Assembly: GCA_018824405.1 (NCBI GenBank)
Contig: JAHJGO010000009.1
Location: 1 to 64,000 of the forward strand
Length of the DNA stretch: 64,000 nucleotides
Reading direction: 5' to 3'
DNA from: Gammaproteobacteria bacterium
Lineage (GTDB): Bacteria; Pseudomonadota; Gammaproteobacteria; Burkholderiales; Sulfuricellaceae
The notes beneath the pieces were generated by a model. It was not told the origin of the DNA and ran no database searches. It worked only from the letters and a program-made list of their open reading frames with translations. A program made the translations under genes and the position numbers. Position 1 is the stretch's first letter, and each line of letters opens with the position of its first letter. This document shows positions 17,439 through 26,049 of the stretch, one piece after another.

Positions 17439-18782
17439 ATGCCCATCCCCGTTTCCCGCTTCGGCCATCTCGTTCACGCCCTGCAATCCGTCATGCGGCT
17501 GCACGAGCCTGCTGACGCCAACCTGCACAACTATTTCCGTATTCACCGCGAACTCGGCAGCCAGGACCGCGCCTTCGTGGCCGAGAATGTCTATGCCGCC
17601 CTGCGCCGCAAGCGTTTTCTCGAACACCTGATCGGCCCCCTCTCTCCTGACTCTCTCCCAGCCTTCGACTACGCTCAGGCTACGGGAGAGCGGGACGCAG
17701 GCTCGCTACGCGAGACTCAAACCACTGCCACCCCGCGTCAGTTGGCGCTGGCCACCCTGATGAAGTTGCAGGGCATCAATGCGCGCGAACTGGCGCCGCT
17801 GCTCATGGATAGCGAAGAGGAATGGCTGAAACAGCTCAAGGCGATACCCACCAGCGATTTGCCGCTCGCCGTGCAGGCCGACTTCCCCGACTGGCTGATG
17901 GAAAAGCTGTCCGCCTTCATGTCCGAGGCCGACATCCTGGCGCTGGCGCGCGGCATGCAGCAACCGGCACCACTGGATCTGCGCGTCAACACCCTGCTCG
18001 ACAAGCGCGACGAGGTGCTGCACACCCTGATCAACAGCGACGGCATCGCGGCAGAAATCACGCCCCATTCCCCGTTCGGCTTGCGCCTCAAGGACAAGCC
18101 TTCGCTCAACCGGAATTCGCTTTTCATCAAGGGCAAGATCGAGGTTCAGGACGAAGGCAGCCAGCTAATCGGCCTGCTCGTGGCGCCGCAGCGCCGCGAG
18201 ATGGTGGTGGATTTCTGCGCCGGCGCGGGCGGTAAGACCCTGCTGCTGGGCGCGCTGATGCAGAATTCTGGCCGCGTCTACGCCTTCGACATCTCGGAAA
18301 AACGCCTCAACAATCTCAAGCCGCGCCTCAAGCGTTCCGGTCTATCCAACCTGCACCCGCAGCTCATCTCCAACGAGAACGACCTCAAGATCAAACGTCT
18401 GGCCGGAAAAATCGACCGCGTGCTGGTGGATGCCCCATGCAGCGGCCTCGGCACTTTGCGCCGCAACCCGGATATGAAATGGCGCCAGACGCCCGAAGGC
18501 ATCGCCGATTTGACACAAAAACAGGCAGCAATCCTGCTGGCCGCCTCCCGCCTGCTGAAGACCGGCGGACGCCTGGTGTATGCCACCTGCAGTTTCCTGC
18601 CCGAGGAAAACCAGCAGATTGTTGAAGCCTTTCTTGCGCAACATCCTGATTTCAAGCTGCTGGATGCCGGCGAAATCCTTGCCGCCCAGCACGTCGCCCT
18701 GAATACCGGGAAATACCTGCAACTCCTGCCCCATGTTCATGGTACTGACGGGTTTTTTGCGGCAGTAATGGAAAAGATCTAA
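17439..18782 (+). CDS. rsmB: RsmB/NOP-family rRNA cytosine-C5 methyltransferase, with repeat insertion
   Basis: This enzyme methylates a cytosine in ribosomal RNA using S-adenosylmethionine. The C-terminal catalytic domain has VVDFCAGAGGKTLLLGALM for SAM binding, the motif IV VDAPCSGLGTLRRNPDMKW and the nucleophile-bearing YATCSFLPEENQQ. The N-terminal region is helical, as in RsmB. About 27 residues (roughly 67-93, beginning SPDSLPAFDYAQATGERDAG) are translated repeat DNA, inserted in frame between helices of the N-terminal domain. Whether the target is C967 of 16S rRNA cannot be proved from sequence, so the symbol is provisional. A terminator follows at 18795. Confidence 0.87.
   Translation: MPIPVSRFGHLVHALQSVMRLHEPADANLHNYFRIHRELGSQDRAFVAENVYAALRRKRFLEHLIGPLSPDSLPAFDYAQATGERDAGSLRETQTTATPRQLALATLMKLQGINARELAPLLMDSEEEWLKQLKAIPTSDLPLAVQADFPDWLMEKLSAFMSEADILALARGMQQPAPLDLRVNTLLDKRDEVLHTLINSDGIAAEITPHSPFGLRLKDKPSLNRNSLFIKGKIEVQDEGSQLIGLLVAPQRREMVVDFCAGAGGKTLLLGALMQNSGRVYAFDISEKRLNNLKPRLKRSGLSNLHPQLISNENDLKIKRLAGKIDRVLVDAPCSGLGTLRRNPDMKWRQTPEGIADLTQKQAAILLAASRLLKTGGRLVYATCSFLPEENQQIVEAFLAQHPDFKLLDAGEILAAQHVALNTGKYLQLLPHVHGTDGFFAAVMEKI
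17638..17717. repeat. Mosaic repeat copy C, in-frame inside rsmB
   Basis: The ends (CCCTCTCTCCTGACTCTCTC and GACGCAGGCTCGCTACGCGA) match copy B within purN, while the centre (TTCGACTACGCTCAGGCTAC) is different. The insert is translated as part of the methyltransferase N-terminal domain without breaking the frame. Confidence 0.7.
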
Positions 18783-18794
18783 GAAATACAAAAG

Positions 18795-18823
18795 GCTCCA
18801 GGGGTTTTCCTCGGGAGCTTTTG
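18795..18823 (+). terminator. Rho-independent terminator after rsmB
   Basis: GCTCC (18795-18799) pairs with GGAGC (18814-18818), extended inward by AGGGG/CCTC around a TTTT loop and followed by a short T-run (CTTTTG). It sits 13 bases after the rsmB stop and probably ends the purMN-DUF3108-rsmB operon. From 18824 to 19074 I see no gene; this gap presumably holds the promoter of the OmpA-like gene. Confidence 0.65.
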
Positions 18824-19074
18824 CTGGCAATCAGTCGGCGTCTGAAATCGTGGTCCGTCCACTATTACTCTGCTGCAAATCCATCCTGAAATCGACGGGA
18901 ATCATCATGCCACCGATGAATTCCTCTTGAATCATTTCCCTACGTCATTTGCCGGATTGAATGGTTCGGACAGTAAGCGTAGGATTGGCTGCAGGTAGAG
19001 GGCGGAATGGAATTCAATAAACAGTGCCAACATATGTCCTTCTTCAAGGTTTGCTTTATTTAGGGAGAATTACC

Positions 19075-19920
19075 ATGAAACATATGTATTTCACATTACC
19101 CGCCGCACTCCTTTCAACACTCGCTTGCGGGCTTGTATTCGCAGCCAACGATGCCAAAGGATGCAAGGATCATCAACTTTTCACGCGCATGAATAATTAT
19201 TCCATCTTTGAATGCAAGACCAGATATGAACAACTAGTCATCAAGTTCGACAATGACCCAAAATCGGCCAAAAACCTGACGCTCGAGGGCGATCTCACCT
19301 CCCTTTCCTATGGCTATGACTCCACGGCCCCCGGCGCAGCAGCATCAAGGCCCAGCGAATTGCAGGTGATGCGCAATTACCAGATTGCCGGCAAGGAAAA
19401 AGGCGGAGAAGTCATTGTCGATAAACCTGGCTACACTGCGTTGAAATTTAACCGAGAAGGAAGCACGGTATACGCGGTCGTGCGGGGATACAGCGGTGCG
19501 GCCCGCATATACCTGGATGTCCTGGAAGTAAAAGCCATGGCACAGGAAGTCACTGCGAACCTGATGTGGGATACGCTGAAAAAAGATGGCTTTGTTTCTT
19601 TGCAGATCAACTTTGATACCAACAAGTCCGTCATCAAGTCCGAGTCAATGCCATTGGTCAAGCAGATTGTTGAGCTAATGAAAAGCCAGCCTGCGCTAAA
19701 AGTTTCCATCGAAGGCCACACCGATAACCAGGGGAATGCAACCGCCAACAAGACACTGTCGCTGGATCGTGCCAAGGCTGTGATTGCGGCAGTTGCAGCG
19801 GAGGGCATCAAGGCTGACAGGATGACAGCGGAAGGCTGGGGACAAGAAAGGCCCGTGGCCGACAACCGTACGGAGGAAGGCCGCGCCAAGAATCGTCGCG
19901 TCGAACTGGTCAAGAAATAG
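19075..19920 (+). CDS. OmpA-family peptidoglycan-associated protein
   Basis: The 281-residue product has a signal peptide (FTLPAALLSTLACGLVFA) and a C-terminal OmpA-like domain with LQINFDTNKSVIKSES, VSIEGHTDNQGNATANKTLS, LDRAKAVIAA and the closing NRRVELVKK; Asp and Arg in TDNQG and NRRVE are the diaminopimelate-binding residues. The middle 140 residues are of unknown fold. A start at ATG 19075 is supported by AGGGAGA upstream. There is no lipobox cysteine at the signal-peptide end, so it is probably soluble or barrel-associated and not Pal. It is monocistronic. Confidence 0.88.
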   Translation: MKHMYFTLPAALLSTLACGLVFAANDAKGCKDHQLFTRMNNYSIFECKTRYEQLVIKFDNDPKSAKNLTLEGDLTSLSYGYDSTAPGAAASRPSELQVMRNYQIAGKEKGGEVIVDKPGYTALKFNREGSTVYAVVRGYSGAARIYLDVLEVKAMAQEVTANLMWDTLKKDGFVSLQINFDTNKSVIKSESMPLVKQIVELMKSQPALKVSIEGHTDNQGNATANKTLSLDRAKAVIAAVAAEGIKADRMTAEGWGQERPVADNRTEEGRAKNRRVELVKK

Positions 19921-19931
19921 CAGTCTGAATT

Positions 19932-19953
19932 GCCCCGGCAACATCACCGGGGC
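19932..19953 (+). terminator. Possible stem-loop terminator after the OmpA-like gene
   Basis: A GC-rich stem, GCCCCGG (19932-19938) with CCGGGGC (19947-19953), begins 11 bases after the stop codon. There is no T-run on either strand, so intrinsic termination would be weak; it may instead stabilise the mRNA 3' end. Confidence 0.35.
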
Positions 19954-19959
19954 GCGCCG

Positions 19960-20673
19960 AGCCCGGCTCCATATCGTGCTGCGGCATGACGACAGCGGCC
20001 AGCACACTGCTTTCGTCAGTGCACAGAATCGTATCCGAAGGTAGCAATGGCTTGAGCGCAGCCACGAGATTCGCTTTGCCATCAGCGCGTAGCACCCGCG
20101 CGATCCCGAGCAACCAACACCGGCACCTGCTCTCTGGATAATCCACGCGTGGCGGCTAGTCCGCCTCGTCGCCGCGACTTTCGATCAAGGTCACCGCCCT
20201 TAGCGGGAATGCAGGAAGAAGGTCTCATCCGCCTCTGCGATCCCGACAAACGATTGCGCTTGAACCGCTTTCGGGGCGCTCATGAAACGGTGGCGCCAAC
20301 GAAATACCGTACTTCGTGCCACCTTCAGCCGCTTGGCAGCCTGTGTAATGGTAACGCCATCACGTAATACTTCGGACTGCGTCAGCCACTTCGATTTCTG
20401 GCGCAAGCGCGCCAGCGGTGTTCCCGTCAGGGCATTGAATGTCCGGCAACAATCTCGGCACTTGTAGCGCAGCAAACCTCTGGTGCTGCCGTTCCTGATC
20501 ATTCTCTCACCGCTACAGTGCGGACTGTGCCGAAGAGGTTCAGCATGTTCGATGACCCCCACGGATGCAGCCGTACCATTCTCGGCCGCCAAGTCATCCA
20601 GTAGATCCCTGCGTTGCCCGAAGGTCAGCTTTACAAGCATCGCCTTCAGCTTCTTCAATTCCCGTTGCCTCAT
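19960..20673 (-). pseudogene. Degenerate IS1595-family transposase
   Basis: From ATG 20673 the frame encodes the N-terminal half of an IS1595/ISXO2-like transposase: a zinc-ribbon-like region (HCSGERMIRNGSTRGLLRYK, then CRDCCRTF), a helix-turn-helix near VTITQAAKRLKVARSTVFRW and the first catalytic aspartate in GIAEADETFF. It is broken by a stop at about 20204. Matching transposase sequence continues in other frames: GLSREQVPVLVARDR near 20110-20150, then ADGKANLVAALKPLLPSDT with CTDESSV down to about 19990, so at least two frameshifts are needed. The C-terminal catalytic part is missing. The coordinates of the left end are approximate. Confidence 0.8.
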
Positions 20674-20770
20674 CTCGCCTTCCTGGTCGACTCATCAATG
20701 TGACCAGTTTGGCAACCCGCAGGCTCAGGACGTAAGCCCATCATTAATTAACGCGAATTGTGCCAAACAA

Positions 20771-20805
20771 AAAAGCCCCGAAGGTTTCCCTTCGGGGCTT
20801 TTTCT
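20771..20805 (-). terminator. Strong rho-independent terminator downstream of pnp
   Basis: On the minus strand GCCCCGAAGG-GAAA-CCTTCGGGGC forms a perfect ten-pair stem with a GNRA-type tetraloop followed by TTTTTT. It lies 20 bases after the pnp stop. An A/T-rich tract on the other side means it may also stop transcription coming from the plus strand. Confidence 0.93.
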
Positions 20806-20824
20806 AGCCGTTAGCAGGTATTAC

Positions 20825-22954
20825 TTACTCGCTGGCTTGCGGCTGTTCAGCAGGCGCTTGCGGAGCCGGAGCATCCAGCAGGGCCTTCATGGACAGGCGC
20901 AGACGGCCTTTATCATCCGCTTCAAGCACTTTCACCTTGACCGCCTGACCTTCCTTGAGATGGTCGGCTACTGCATTGACGCGCTCGTGGGCGATCTGGG
21001 AGATGTGCAGCAGACCATCCTTGCCAGGCAATACGCTCACAATGGCGCCAAAATCCAGCAGCTTGATCACAGTACCATCGTAGGTCCGGCCCACTTCCAC
21101 TTCAGCAGTGATGTCGGCAATGCGTTTCTTCGCCAGTTCGCCAGCTTCGGAGCTCATGCAGGCGATAGTCACGGTGCCGTCTTCGCCGATGTCGATGCTG
21201 GTGCCGGTTTCTTCCGTCAGAGCACGGATCACCGCGCCGCCCTTGCCGATCACGTCACGGATTTTCTCCGGGTTGATCTTCATGGTGATCATGCGTGGTG
21301 CAAAATCGGACAGCTCTTCACGCGGCTTGCCAACGGCTTCCTTCATGATGCCGAGGATGTGCATGCGGCCTTCCTTCGCCTGGCTCAGGGCGGCCTGCAT
21401 GATGTCCTTGGTAATGCCGTTGATCTTGATGTCCATCTGCAGCGCGGTCACGCCAGTTTCGGTGCCAGCCACCTTGAAGTCCATGTCGCCAAGGTGATCT
21501 TCGTCGCCCAGGATGTCGGTCAGCACGGCAAAACGGTTGCCTTCCTTGATCAGGCCCATGGCGATACCTGCCACGTGATCCTTCAGAGGTACGCCGGCAT
21601 CCATCAGGGACAGGCAGCCACCGCAAACTGACGCCATGGAGCTGGAGCCGTTGGATTCGGTGATTTCCGATACCACGCGCATGGAGTAACCGAAGTCCGC
21701 CGCATCGGGCAGAACAGCTACCAGTGCGCGCTTGGCCAGACGGCCATGGCCGATTTCGCGGCGCTTGGGCGTGCCTACGCGACCGGTTTCGCCGGTCGAG
21801 TACGGAGGGAAATTGTAGTGCAGCATGAAGCGGTCGGAATACTCGCCCTGCAGTGCGTCGATTTTCTGCTCGTCGCGCGCGGTGCCCAGGGTTGCCACCA
21901 CCAGCGCCTGGGTTTCGCCACGCGTAAACAGGGCTGAACCATGGGTGCGCGGCAATACGCCGGTACGGATTGTGATAGGACGCACGGTGCGTGTGTCGCG
22001 ACCGTCGATACGTGGTTCGCCGTCGAGAATCTGGCCACGTACGATCTTGGCTTCCAGGTCCTGAAACAGGTTCTTGATATGGTTGATGCGGTCGGAATCG
22101 GCACCATCACCAGACACCGCTACCACTACGCGGCTGCGGATTTCATCCACTTGAGCATAGCGCGCCTGCTTTTGCTTGATCTGATAGGCCTTGCGTACAT
22201 CGGCTTCAGCCAGTTCGGCAATTTTCGCGACCAGTTCAGCGTCTTTCTCGGGAGCAGTCCATTCCCAGGCTTCGGCGGCAACTTCTTCAGCCAATTCATT
22301 GATGGCGTTGATGGCAGCCAGTAAATTATCGTGACCGAATACTACAGCGCCCAGCATGACTTCTTCCGACAGTTGCTGCGCTTCAGATTCGACCATCAGC
22401 ACAGCGGTATCGGTACCTGCAACCACCAGATCCAGTTGCGTGGTTTTCATTTCCGTTGCGGTCGGATTGAGCACGTAGTTGCCGTCGATATAGCCCACGC
22501 GCGCTGCGCCGATCGGGCCATCGAAGGGAATGCCTGAGATGGCGAGCGCAGCAGAGGCGCCCAGCATGGCGGGAATGTCGGCGTCGATTTCGGCATTCGA
22601 AGACATGACCGTGGCAACGATCTGCACTTCATTGTAAAAGCCTTCCGGAAACAGCGGACGCAGGGGGCGGTCAATCAGCCGCGAAGTCAGGATTTCCTTC
22701 TCGGATGGACGGCCCTCGCGCTTGAAGAAGCCACCGGGGATCTTGCCCGCGGCATAAGTGCGTTCCTGATAATCGACGGTCAGCGGGAAGAAATCCTGCC
22801 CGGGTTTGACATCCTTGTTACCGACTACGGTGACCAGCACCACGGTACCATCCATGTCCACCATCACAGCGCCATGTGCCTGTCGGGCGATCTCGCCCGT
22901 TTCCAGGGTGACTTCATGACGCCCAAAGGAAAAATTTTTCTTGATATGCTTCAA
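20825..22954 (-). CDS. pnp: Polyribonucleotide nucleotidyltransferase
   Basis: PNPase degrades RNA 3' to 5' by phosphorolysis as a trimer in the degradosome. The 709-residue protein has two RNase PH-like cores ([16 protein letters not shown] in the first; [15 protein letters not shown] in the catalytic second core), a KH domain ([20 protein letters not shown] near residue 560) and an S1 domain ([20 protein letters not shown], then [12 protein letters not shown]). It ends in a short acidic/alanine-proline tail. Upstream is rpsO, the classic rpsO-pnp order, with a 62-bp gap, and a strong terminator follows. Confidence 0.98.
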   Translation of the reverse strand: MKHIKKNFSFGRHEVTLETGEIARQAHGAVMVDMDGTVVLVTVVGNKDVKPGQDFFPLTVDYQERTYAAGKIPGGFFKREGRPSEKEILTSRLIDRPLRPLFPEGFYNEVQIVATVMSSNAEIDADIPAMLGASAALAISGIPFDGPIGAARVGYIDGNYVLNPTATEMKTTQLDLVVAGTDTAVLMVESEAQQLSEEVMLGAVVFGHDNLLAAINAINELAEEVAAEAWEWTAPEKDAELVAKIAELAEADVRKAYQIKQKQARYAQVDEIRSRVVVAVSGDGADSDRINHIKNLFQDLEAKIVRGQILDGEPRIDGRDTRTVRPITIRTGVLPRTHGSALFTRGETQALVVATLGTARDEQKIDALQGEYSDRFMLHYNFPPYSTGETGRVGTPKRREIGHGRLAKRALVAVLPDAADFGYSMRVVSEITESNGSSSMASVCGGCLSLMDAGVPLKDHVAGIAMGLIKEGNRFAVLTDILGDEDHLGDMDFKVAGTETGVTALQMDIKINGITKDIMQAALSQAKEGRMHILGIMKEAVGKPREELSDFAPRMITMKINPEKIRDVIGKGGAVIRALTEETGTSIDIGEDGTVTIACMSSEAGELAKKRIADITAEVEVGRTYDGTVIKLLDFGAIVSVLPGKDGLLHISQIAHERVNAVADHLKEGQAVKVKVLEADDKGRLRLSMKALLDAPAPQAPAEQPQASE

Positions 22955-23016
22955 TGCCAGATCCTTTTTTCTTGTTGCTCGATGCTTGTTGCCAATAAAT
23001 TATCTACACAGACAAT

Positions 23017-23286
23017 TTATTTACGCAGGCCCAGGCGCTCGATCAGGGTGCGATAGCGATCGCCGCTCTTGCCCTTCAGGTAATCCAGCAATTTGCGGCG
23101 CTTGCTTACCAGTTTCAGCAGGCCACGGCGTGAATGGTGGTCCTTGGCGTTGACCTTGAAGTGACCGGTCAGGTCGTTGATACGAGCGGTCATCAGAGCA
23201 ACCTGAACTTCCGGTGAGCCGGTGTCGGCAGCTGCAGTTTGATAATCTTGCACGATTTGTGCTTTTTGCTCGGTGGTTACAGACAT
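23017..23286 (-). CDS. rpsO: 30S ribosomal protein S15
   Basis: The 89-residue protein ([16 protein letters not shown] start, [20 protein letters not shown] and the [20 protein letters not shown] 16S-rRNA-binding helix) is a standard S15. The initiator is ATG 23286, not the in-frame ATG at 23298, which lies in the leader and would disturb the conserved N-terminus. It is co-oriented with pnp. Confidence 0.97.
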   Translation of the reverse strand: MSVTTEQKAQIVQDYQTAAADTGSPEVQVALMTARINDLTGHFKVNAKDHHSRRGLLKLVSKRRKLLDYLKGKSGDRYRTLIERLGLRK

Positions 23287-23348
23287 CTTCCTCTCCAAAA
23301 ACTTAAATCGTGCATTTTACCTGTTTTAAGGGAAAAATCACAAGTAAA

Positions 23349-24140
23349 TTAAGACTCTCTTGACCTGCCAGACCCGCGCGTCTGCCGCACTCGCTCAAAA
23401 AAACAGATGGCGGCTGCCGCTGCGGCATTGAGCGATTCCATTGCGCCCGGCATCGGGATGCGAACCTGCTGCGTGGCAGCCTGCTGCAGGGCGGGCGATA
23501 CGCCTGCACCTTCGTTGCCAATGACAAACGCCACTGGCCCGGCAAGATCCAGATCATACAGATCCGCCTCGGCCTGCAAGCTCGTCACGACCACATTACC
23601 GGCAAATTTTTCGGCAGCCTCCAGCAGTTCCACCCCCTCACGAATTGGCAGATGAAAATGCGCGCCCATTCCGCCCCGCAGCACTCGTGGCGACCAGGCA
23701 TCGGCACACCCTGTTGACAGGTAGGCCACCTCTGCACCTGCGGCGGCGGCAGAGCGCAGGATGGAGCCAAGATTGCCAGGATCCTGGAGCGCCTCCAGAA
23801 ATACCGCGAAATGAATTTTCTCCACCACTGGCAGCTGCGGGATTGCTATCTGCGCCAGAATGCCTGTTGGCGACTCCACTGGCGCAATTTCCTGAAACAG
23901 GGAATCGCTCATGAGCGTTAGCGGGACAAACGGCAATTTCTCCAGCAGGGAACGGATTTCCACCCGTGACTGCCCGGAGTCCGACACGATCAGCATGTGC
24001 GGCAAGCCTACCTGCTCTGCATAAGCCGCAATGAGGTGCTCTCCATCCAGCAAGGCCTGCCCGGTTTTTTTCCTTTCACGCCTGTTCTGGGCGAGCTTCC
24101 TGAGAGACTTGAACAAGGCATTGTCGCGCGAAACAATCAC
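23349..24140 (-). CDS. TrmH/SpoU-family RNA 2'-O-ribose methyltransferase
   Basis: The protein (about 263 residues) has an N-terminal substrate-binding part (SLRKLAQNRRERKKTGQALL, LDGEHL) and a SPOUT knot domain with the family motifs LQDPGNLGSILRSAAAAGA, VAFVIGNEGAGVSP and the final IPMPGAMESLNAAAAAAICF. Such enzymes methylate ribose in 23S rRNA or tRNA; the exact target is not decided by sequence. The probable start GTG 24140 overlaps the stop of the pentapeptide-repeat gene by GTGA; GTG 24146 is an alternative. Confidence 0.9.
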   Translation of the reverse strand: MIVSRDNALFKSLRKLAQNRRERKKTGQALLDGEHLIAAYAEQVGLPHMLIVSDSGQSRVEIRSLLEKLPFVPLTLMSDSLFQEIAPVESPTGILAQIAIPQLPVVEKIHFAVFLEALQDPGNLGSILRSAAAAGAEVAYLSTGCADAWSPRVLRGGMGAHFHLPIREGVELLEAAEKFAGNVVVTSLQAEADLYDLDLAGPVAFVIGNEGAGVSPALQQAATQQVRIPMPGAMESLNAAAAAAICFFERVRQTRGSGRSRES

Positions 24141-24991
24141 CGGCACTGACCCCGCGAGCCCACCGCGCACTCCCGTCCATCCTGCCAGATGGCATGGTCC
24201 AATACAGCACCCTTGAAAGAAGCGGATACCAGCGAGGCACCGCGCAGGTCGCTGTAGCTCAGGTCCGCCCCATCCAGATCGGCATCATTCAGATTGGCAT
24301 GATTGAAGTTTGCACCGAGCAGAGCAGCCCTTTTAAATCGGGAACCCGACAGGTCAGCGCGGGAAAAATTGGCATAAGACAGATTACTGCCGCTGAGGTC
24401 GGCACCGCGCAGGCGGATTTCCTGCTTGTCACAGCCACTCCAGTTGACCCGGGGCACAGCAGCCTGCTGACACTGGGGCTGTTCAGGCACTACACCCACC
24501 TTGAACGGATTGACTGGCTGGTAAAAAAACAATCCCAGCATCACCAGTAGCACCAGCACTGAAATAACGATAATCGCACCAAGGTAGCGCCAGCGGCCAG
24601 GCCGGCGCTCAAGCTCGGGGTGGAGATGTGGAAGAGCCAGCACATCGGGGCTGACATTGGTTTTTCGTCGCTCCTCGCCACGCGGTCCGCCGGCGTTTTC
24701 ATGTAGTCGCCGGTCATGGTGGGTGCGTTCATCCGCCCAGCGGTGTGCCGCCTTGAGGCGCTCTTCCAGCCATTGTTTCCTTTCGGGATCGATCTCGGAC
24801 TGCAGTTCCAGCAACTCTGCCGGCAACAGGGCGCGCACCGTCATCAAAGGCTGCCATTCCAGCTGGTCCATGCTGACCTCGTCAGAAGGGTCAAATCTCC
24901 CCAGCAAAACGTGGTTGGCTACAACCTGATTCGGAAATGGTCCTCTCACCACCCTCTCGCGGCGCACATACCAAAGTTGACGATCACTCAA
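24137..24991 (-). CDS. Membrane protein with GYF-like N-terminus and pentapeptide repeats
   Basis: The 284-residue product begins with a GYF_2/PilZ-like small domain (LWYVRRERVVRGPFPNQVV, with the family WYV...GPF pattern), then a charged linker, one transmembrane helix (YLGAIIVISVLVLLVMLGLF) near residue 150 and a periplasmic right-handed quadrilateral helix of pentapeptide repeats (LRGADLSGSNLSYANFSRAD and following A-D/N-L-x units) from about 205 to 270. It overlaps the TrmH-like gene by GTGA. Pentapeptide-repeat proteins can mimic DNA or act as scaffolds; with an N-terminal GYF-like domain in the cytoplasm and repeats outside, an adaptor role is plausible but unproved. Confidence 0.83.
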   Translation of the reverse strand: MSDRQLWYVRRERVVRGPFPNQVVANHVLLGRFDPSDEVSMDQLEWQPLMTVRALLPAELLELQSEIDPERKQWLEERLKAAHRWADERTHHDRRLHENAGGPRGEERRKTNVSPDVLALPHLHPELERRPGRWRYLGAIIVISVLVLLVMLGLFFYQPVNPFKVGVVPEQPQCQQAAVPRVNWSGCDKQEIRLRGADLSGSNLSYANFSRADLSGSRFKRAALLGANFNHANLNDADLDGADLSYSDLRGASLVSASFKGAVLDHAIWQDGRECAVGSRGQCR

Positions 24992-25054
24992 TACAGGAAT
25001 CCTTCATGCGCTATAGTTTAGGGAACCGCTGCAGTCTAGCCCGAATGGCACATT

Positions 25055-25999
25055 ATGAAAATAACCCTGATTACCCCTTATGCAGGACACTCCCGTACTG
25101 GAAACCGTAATACTGCCTATCGCTACGCCCATTTTCTCCGTGAGCTCGGCCACAAAGTCAGCATACAGGTGAACTGGGATGGTCGCCCGGCCGACATGAT
25201 GCTGGCCCTGCACGCCCGCCGCAGCCATGACGCTATCCGCCGTTTCGCTGACAGCCACCCCCAACGACCACTGATTCTCGCCCTGACCGGCACCGACCTG
25301 TATCGCGACATCCGGGAGGACAGTTCGGCCCGGCTATCCATGAGTCTGGCCACGCGCATGATCATTCTGCAGGAAATGGGCCTGAATGAGCTAACTGAAA
25401 CGCAGCAGATCAAGACGCGCGTCATATACCAATCTGTTGCCCCAACAAAACCACGGCCCAGACTCAAGGCATTTTTTCAGATCGCTGTAATTGGCCACTT
25501 GCGCGAGGAAAAAGATCCTTTTTGCTGCGCATATGCCCTACCCTACTTGCCCACCAAATCAAGAATCCGCGTAATTCAGATGGGAGGCGCTCTGGAACCT
25601 GCCCTGGCGGAACAAGCTGAAGCACTGGCGCAGCAGGACAGCCGTTATCTCTGGCTGGGAGAGCTGCCGCATTGGCGCACCATGCAAAAACTGGCACAAA
25701 GCCATCTGATGGTCATCAGTTCGCGCATGGAGGGTGGCGCAAATGTGATCTGCGAAGCTGTTGCCGCCGGGGTACCGGTGATCGCATCAGACATTTCCGG
25801 CAACATCGGCATGCTGGGGGAAAACTATGCCGGTTATTATCCGCTGGGAAATGAATTCTTACTGGCCGAGCGCATAAGCCGGGCCATGTGCGATGAAAAT
25901 TACTACCGTAAATTGCTGGAGCGATGTCAGGCACGCCATTACTTGTTCAGCCCGGAACGCGAAAAAAAAGCCCTTGAATCTCTTCTGGGCGAACTCTAA
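25055..25999 (+). CDS. senB: SenB-type selenosugar synthase / TIGR04348 family glycosyltransferase
   Basis: The 314-residue GT-B glycosyltransferase matches the TIGR04348 pattern that later was shown to include SenB, which makes a selenosugar from UDP-GlcNAc and selenophosphate for selenoneine synthesis. Visible features are the N-terminal TPYAGHSRTGNRNTAYRYA, the WDGRPADMMLALHARRS segment, LALTGTDLYRDI, and the C-terminal nucleotide-sugar site HLMVISSRMEGGANVICEAV. No senA or senC homologue is in this window, so the pathway is not demonstrated. The gene is monocistronic, divergent from the pentapeptide gene. If SenB is right, it should need selenophosphate from SelD. Confidence 0.75.
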   Translation: MKITLITPYAGHSRTGNRNTAYRYAHFLRELGHKVSIQVNWDGRPADMMLALHARRSHDAIRRFADSHPQRPLILALTGTDLYRDIREDSSARLSMSLATRMIILQEMGLNELTETQQIKTRVIYQSVAPTKPRPRLKAFFQIAVIGHLREEKDPFCCAYALPYLPTKSRIRVIQMGGALEPALAEQAEALAQQDSRYLWLGELPHWRTMQKLAQSHLMVISSRMEGGANVICEAVAAGVPVIASDISGNIGMLGENYAGYYPLGNEFLLAERISRAMCDENYYRKLLERCQARHYLFSPEREKKALESLLGEL

Positions 26000-26049
26000 G
26001 CCCTGACACTCAGGCTTTCAGAAGACAGGAGCTCAAATAGCCATTTCTG

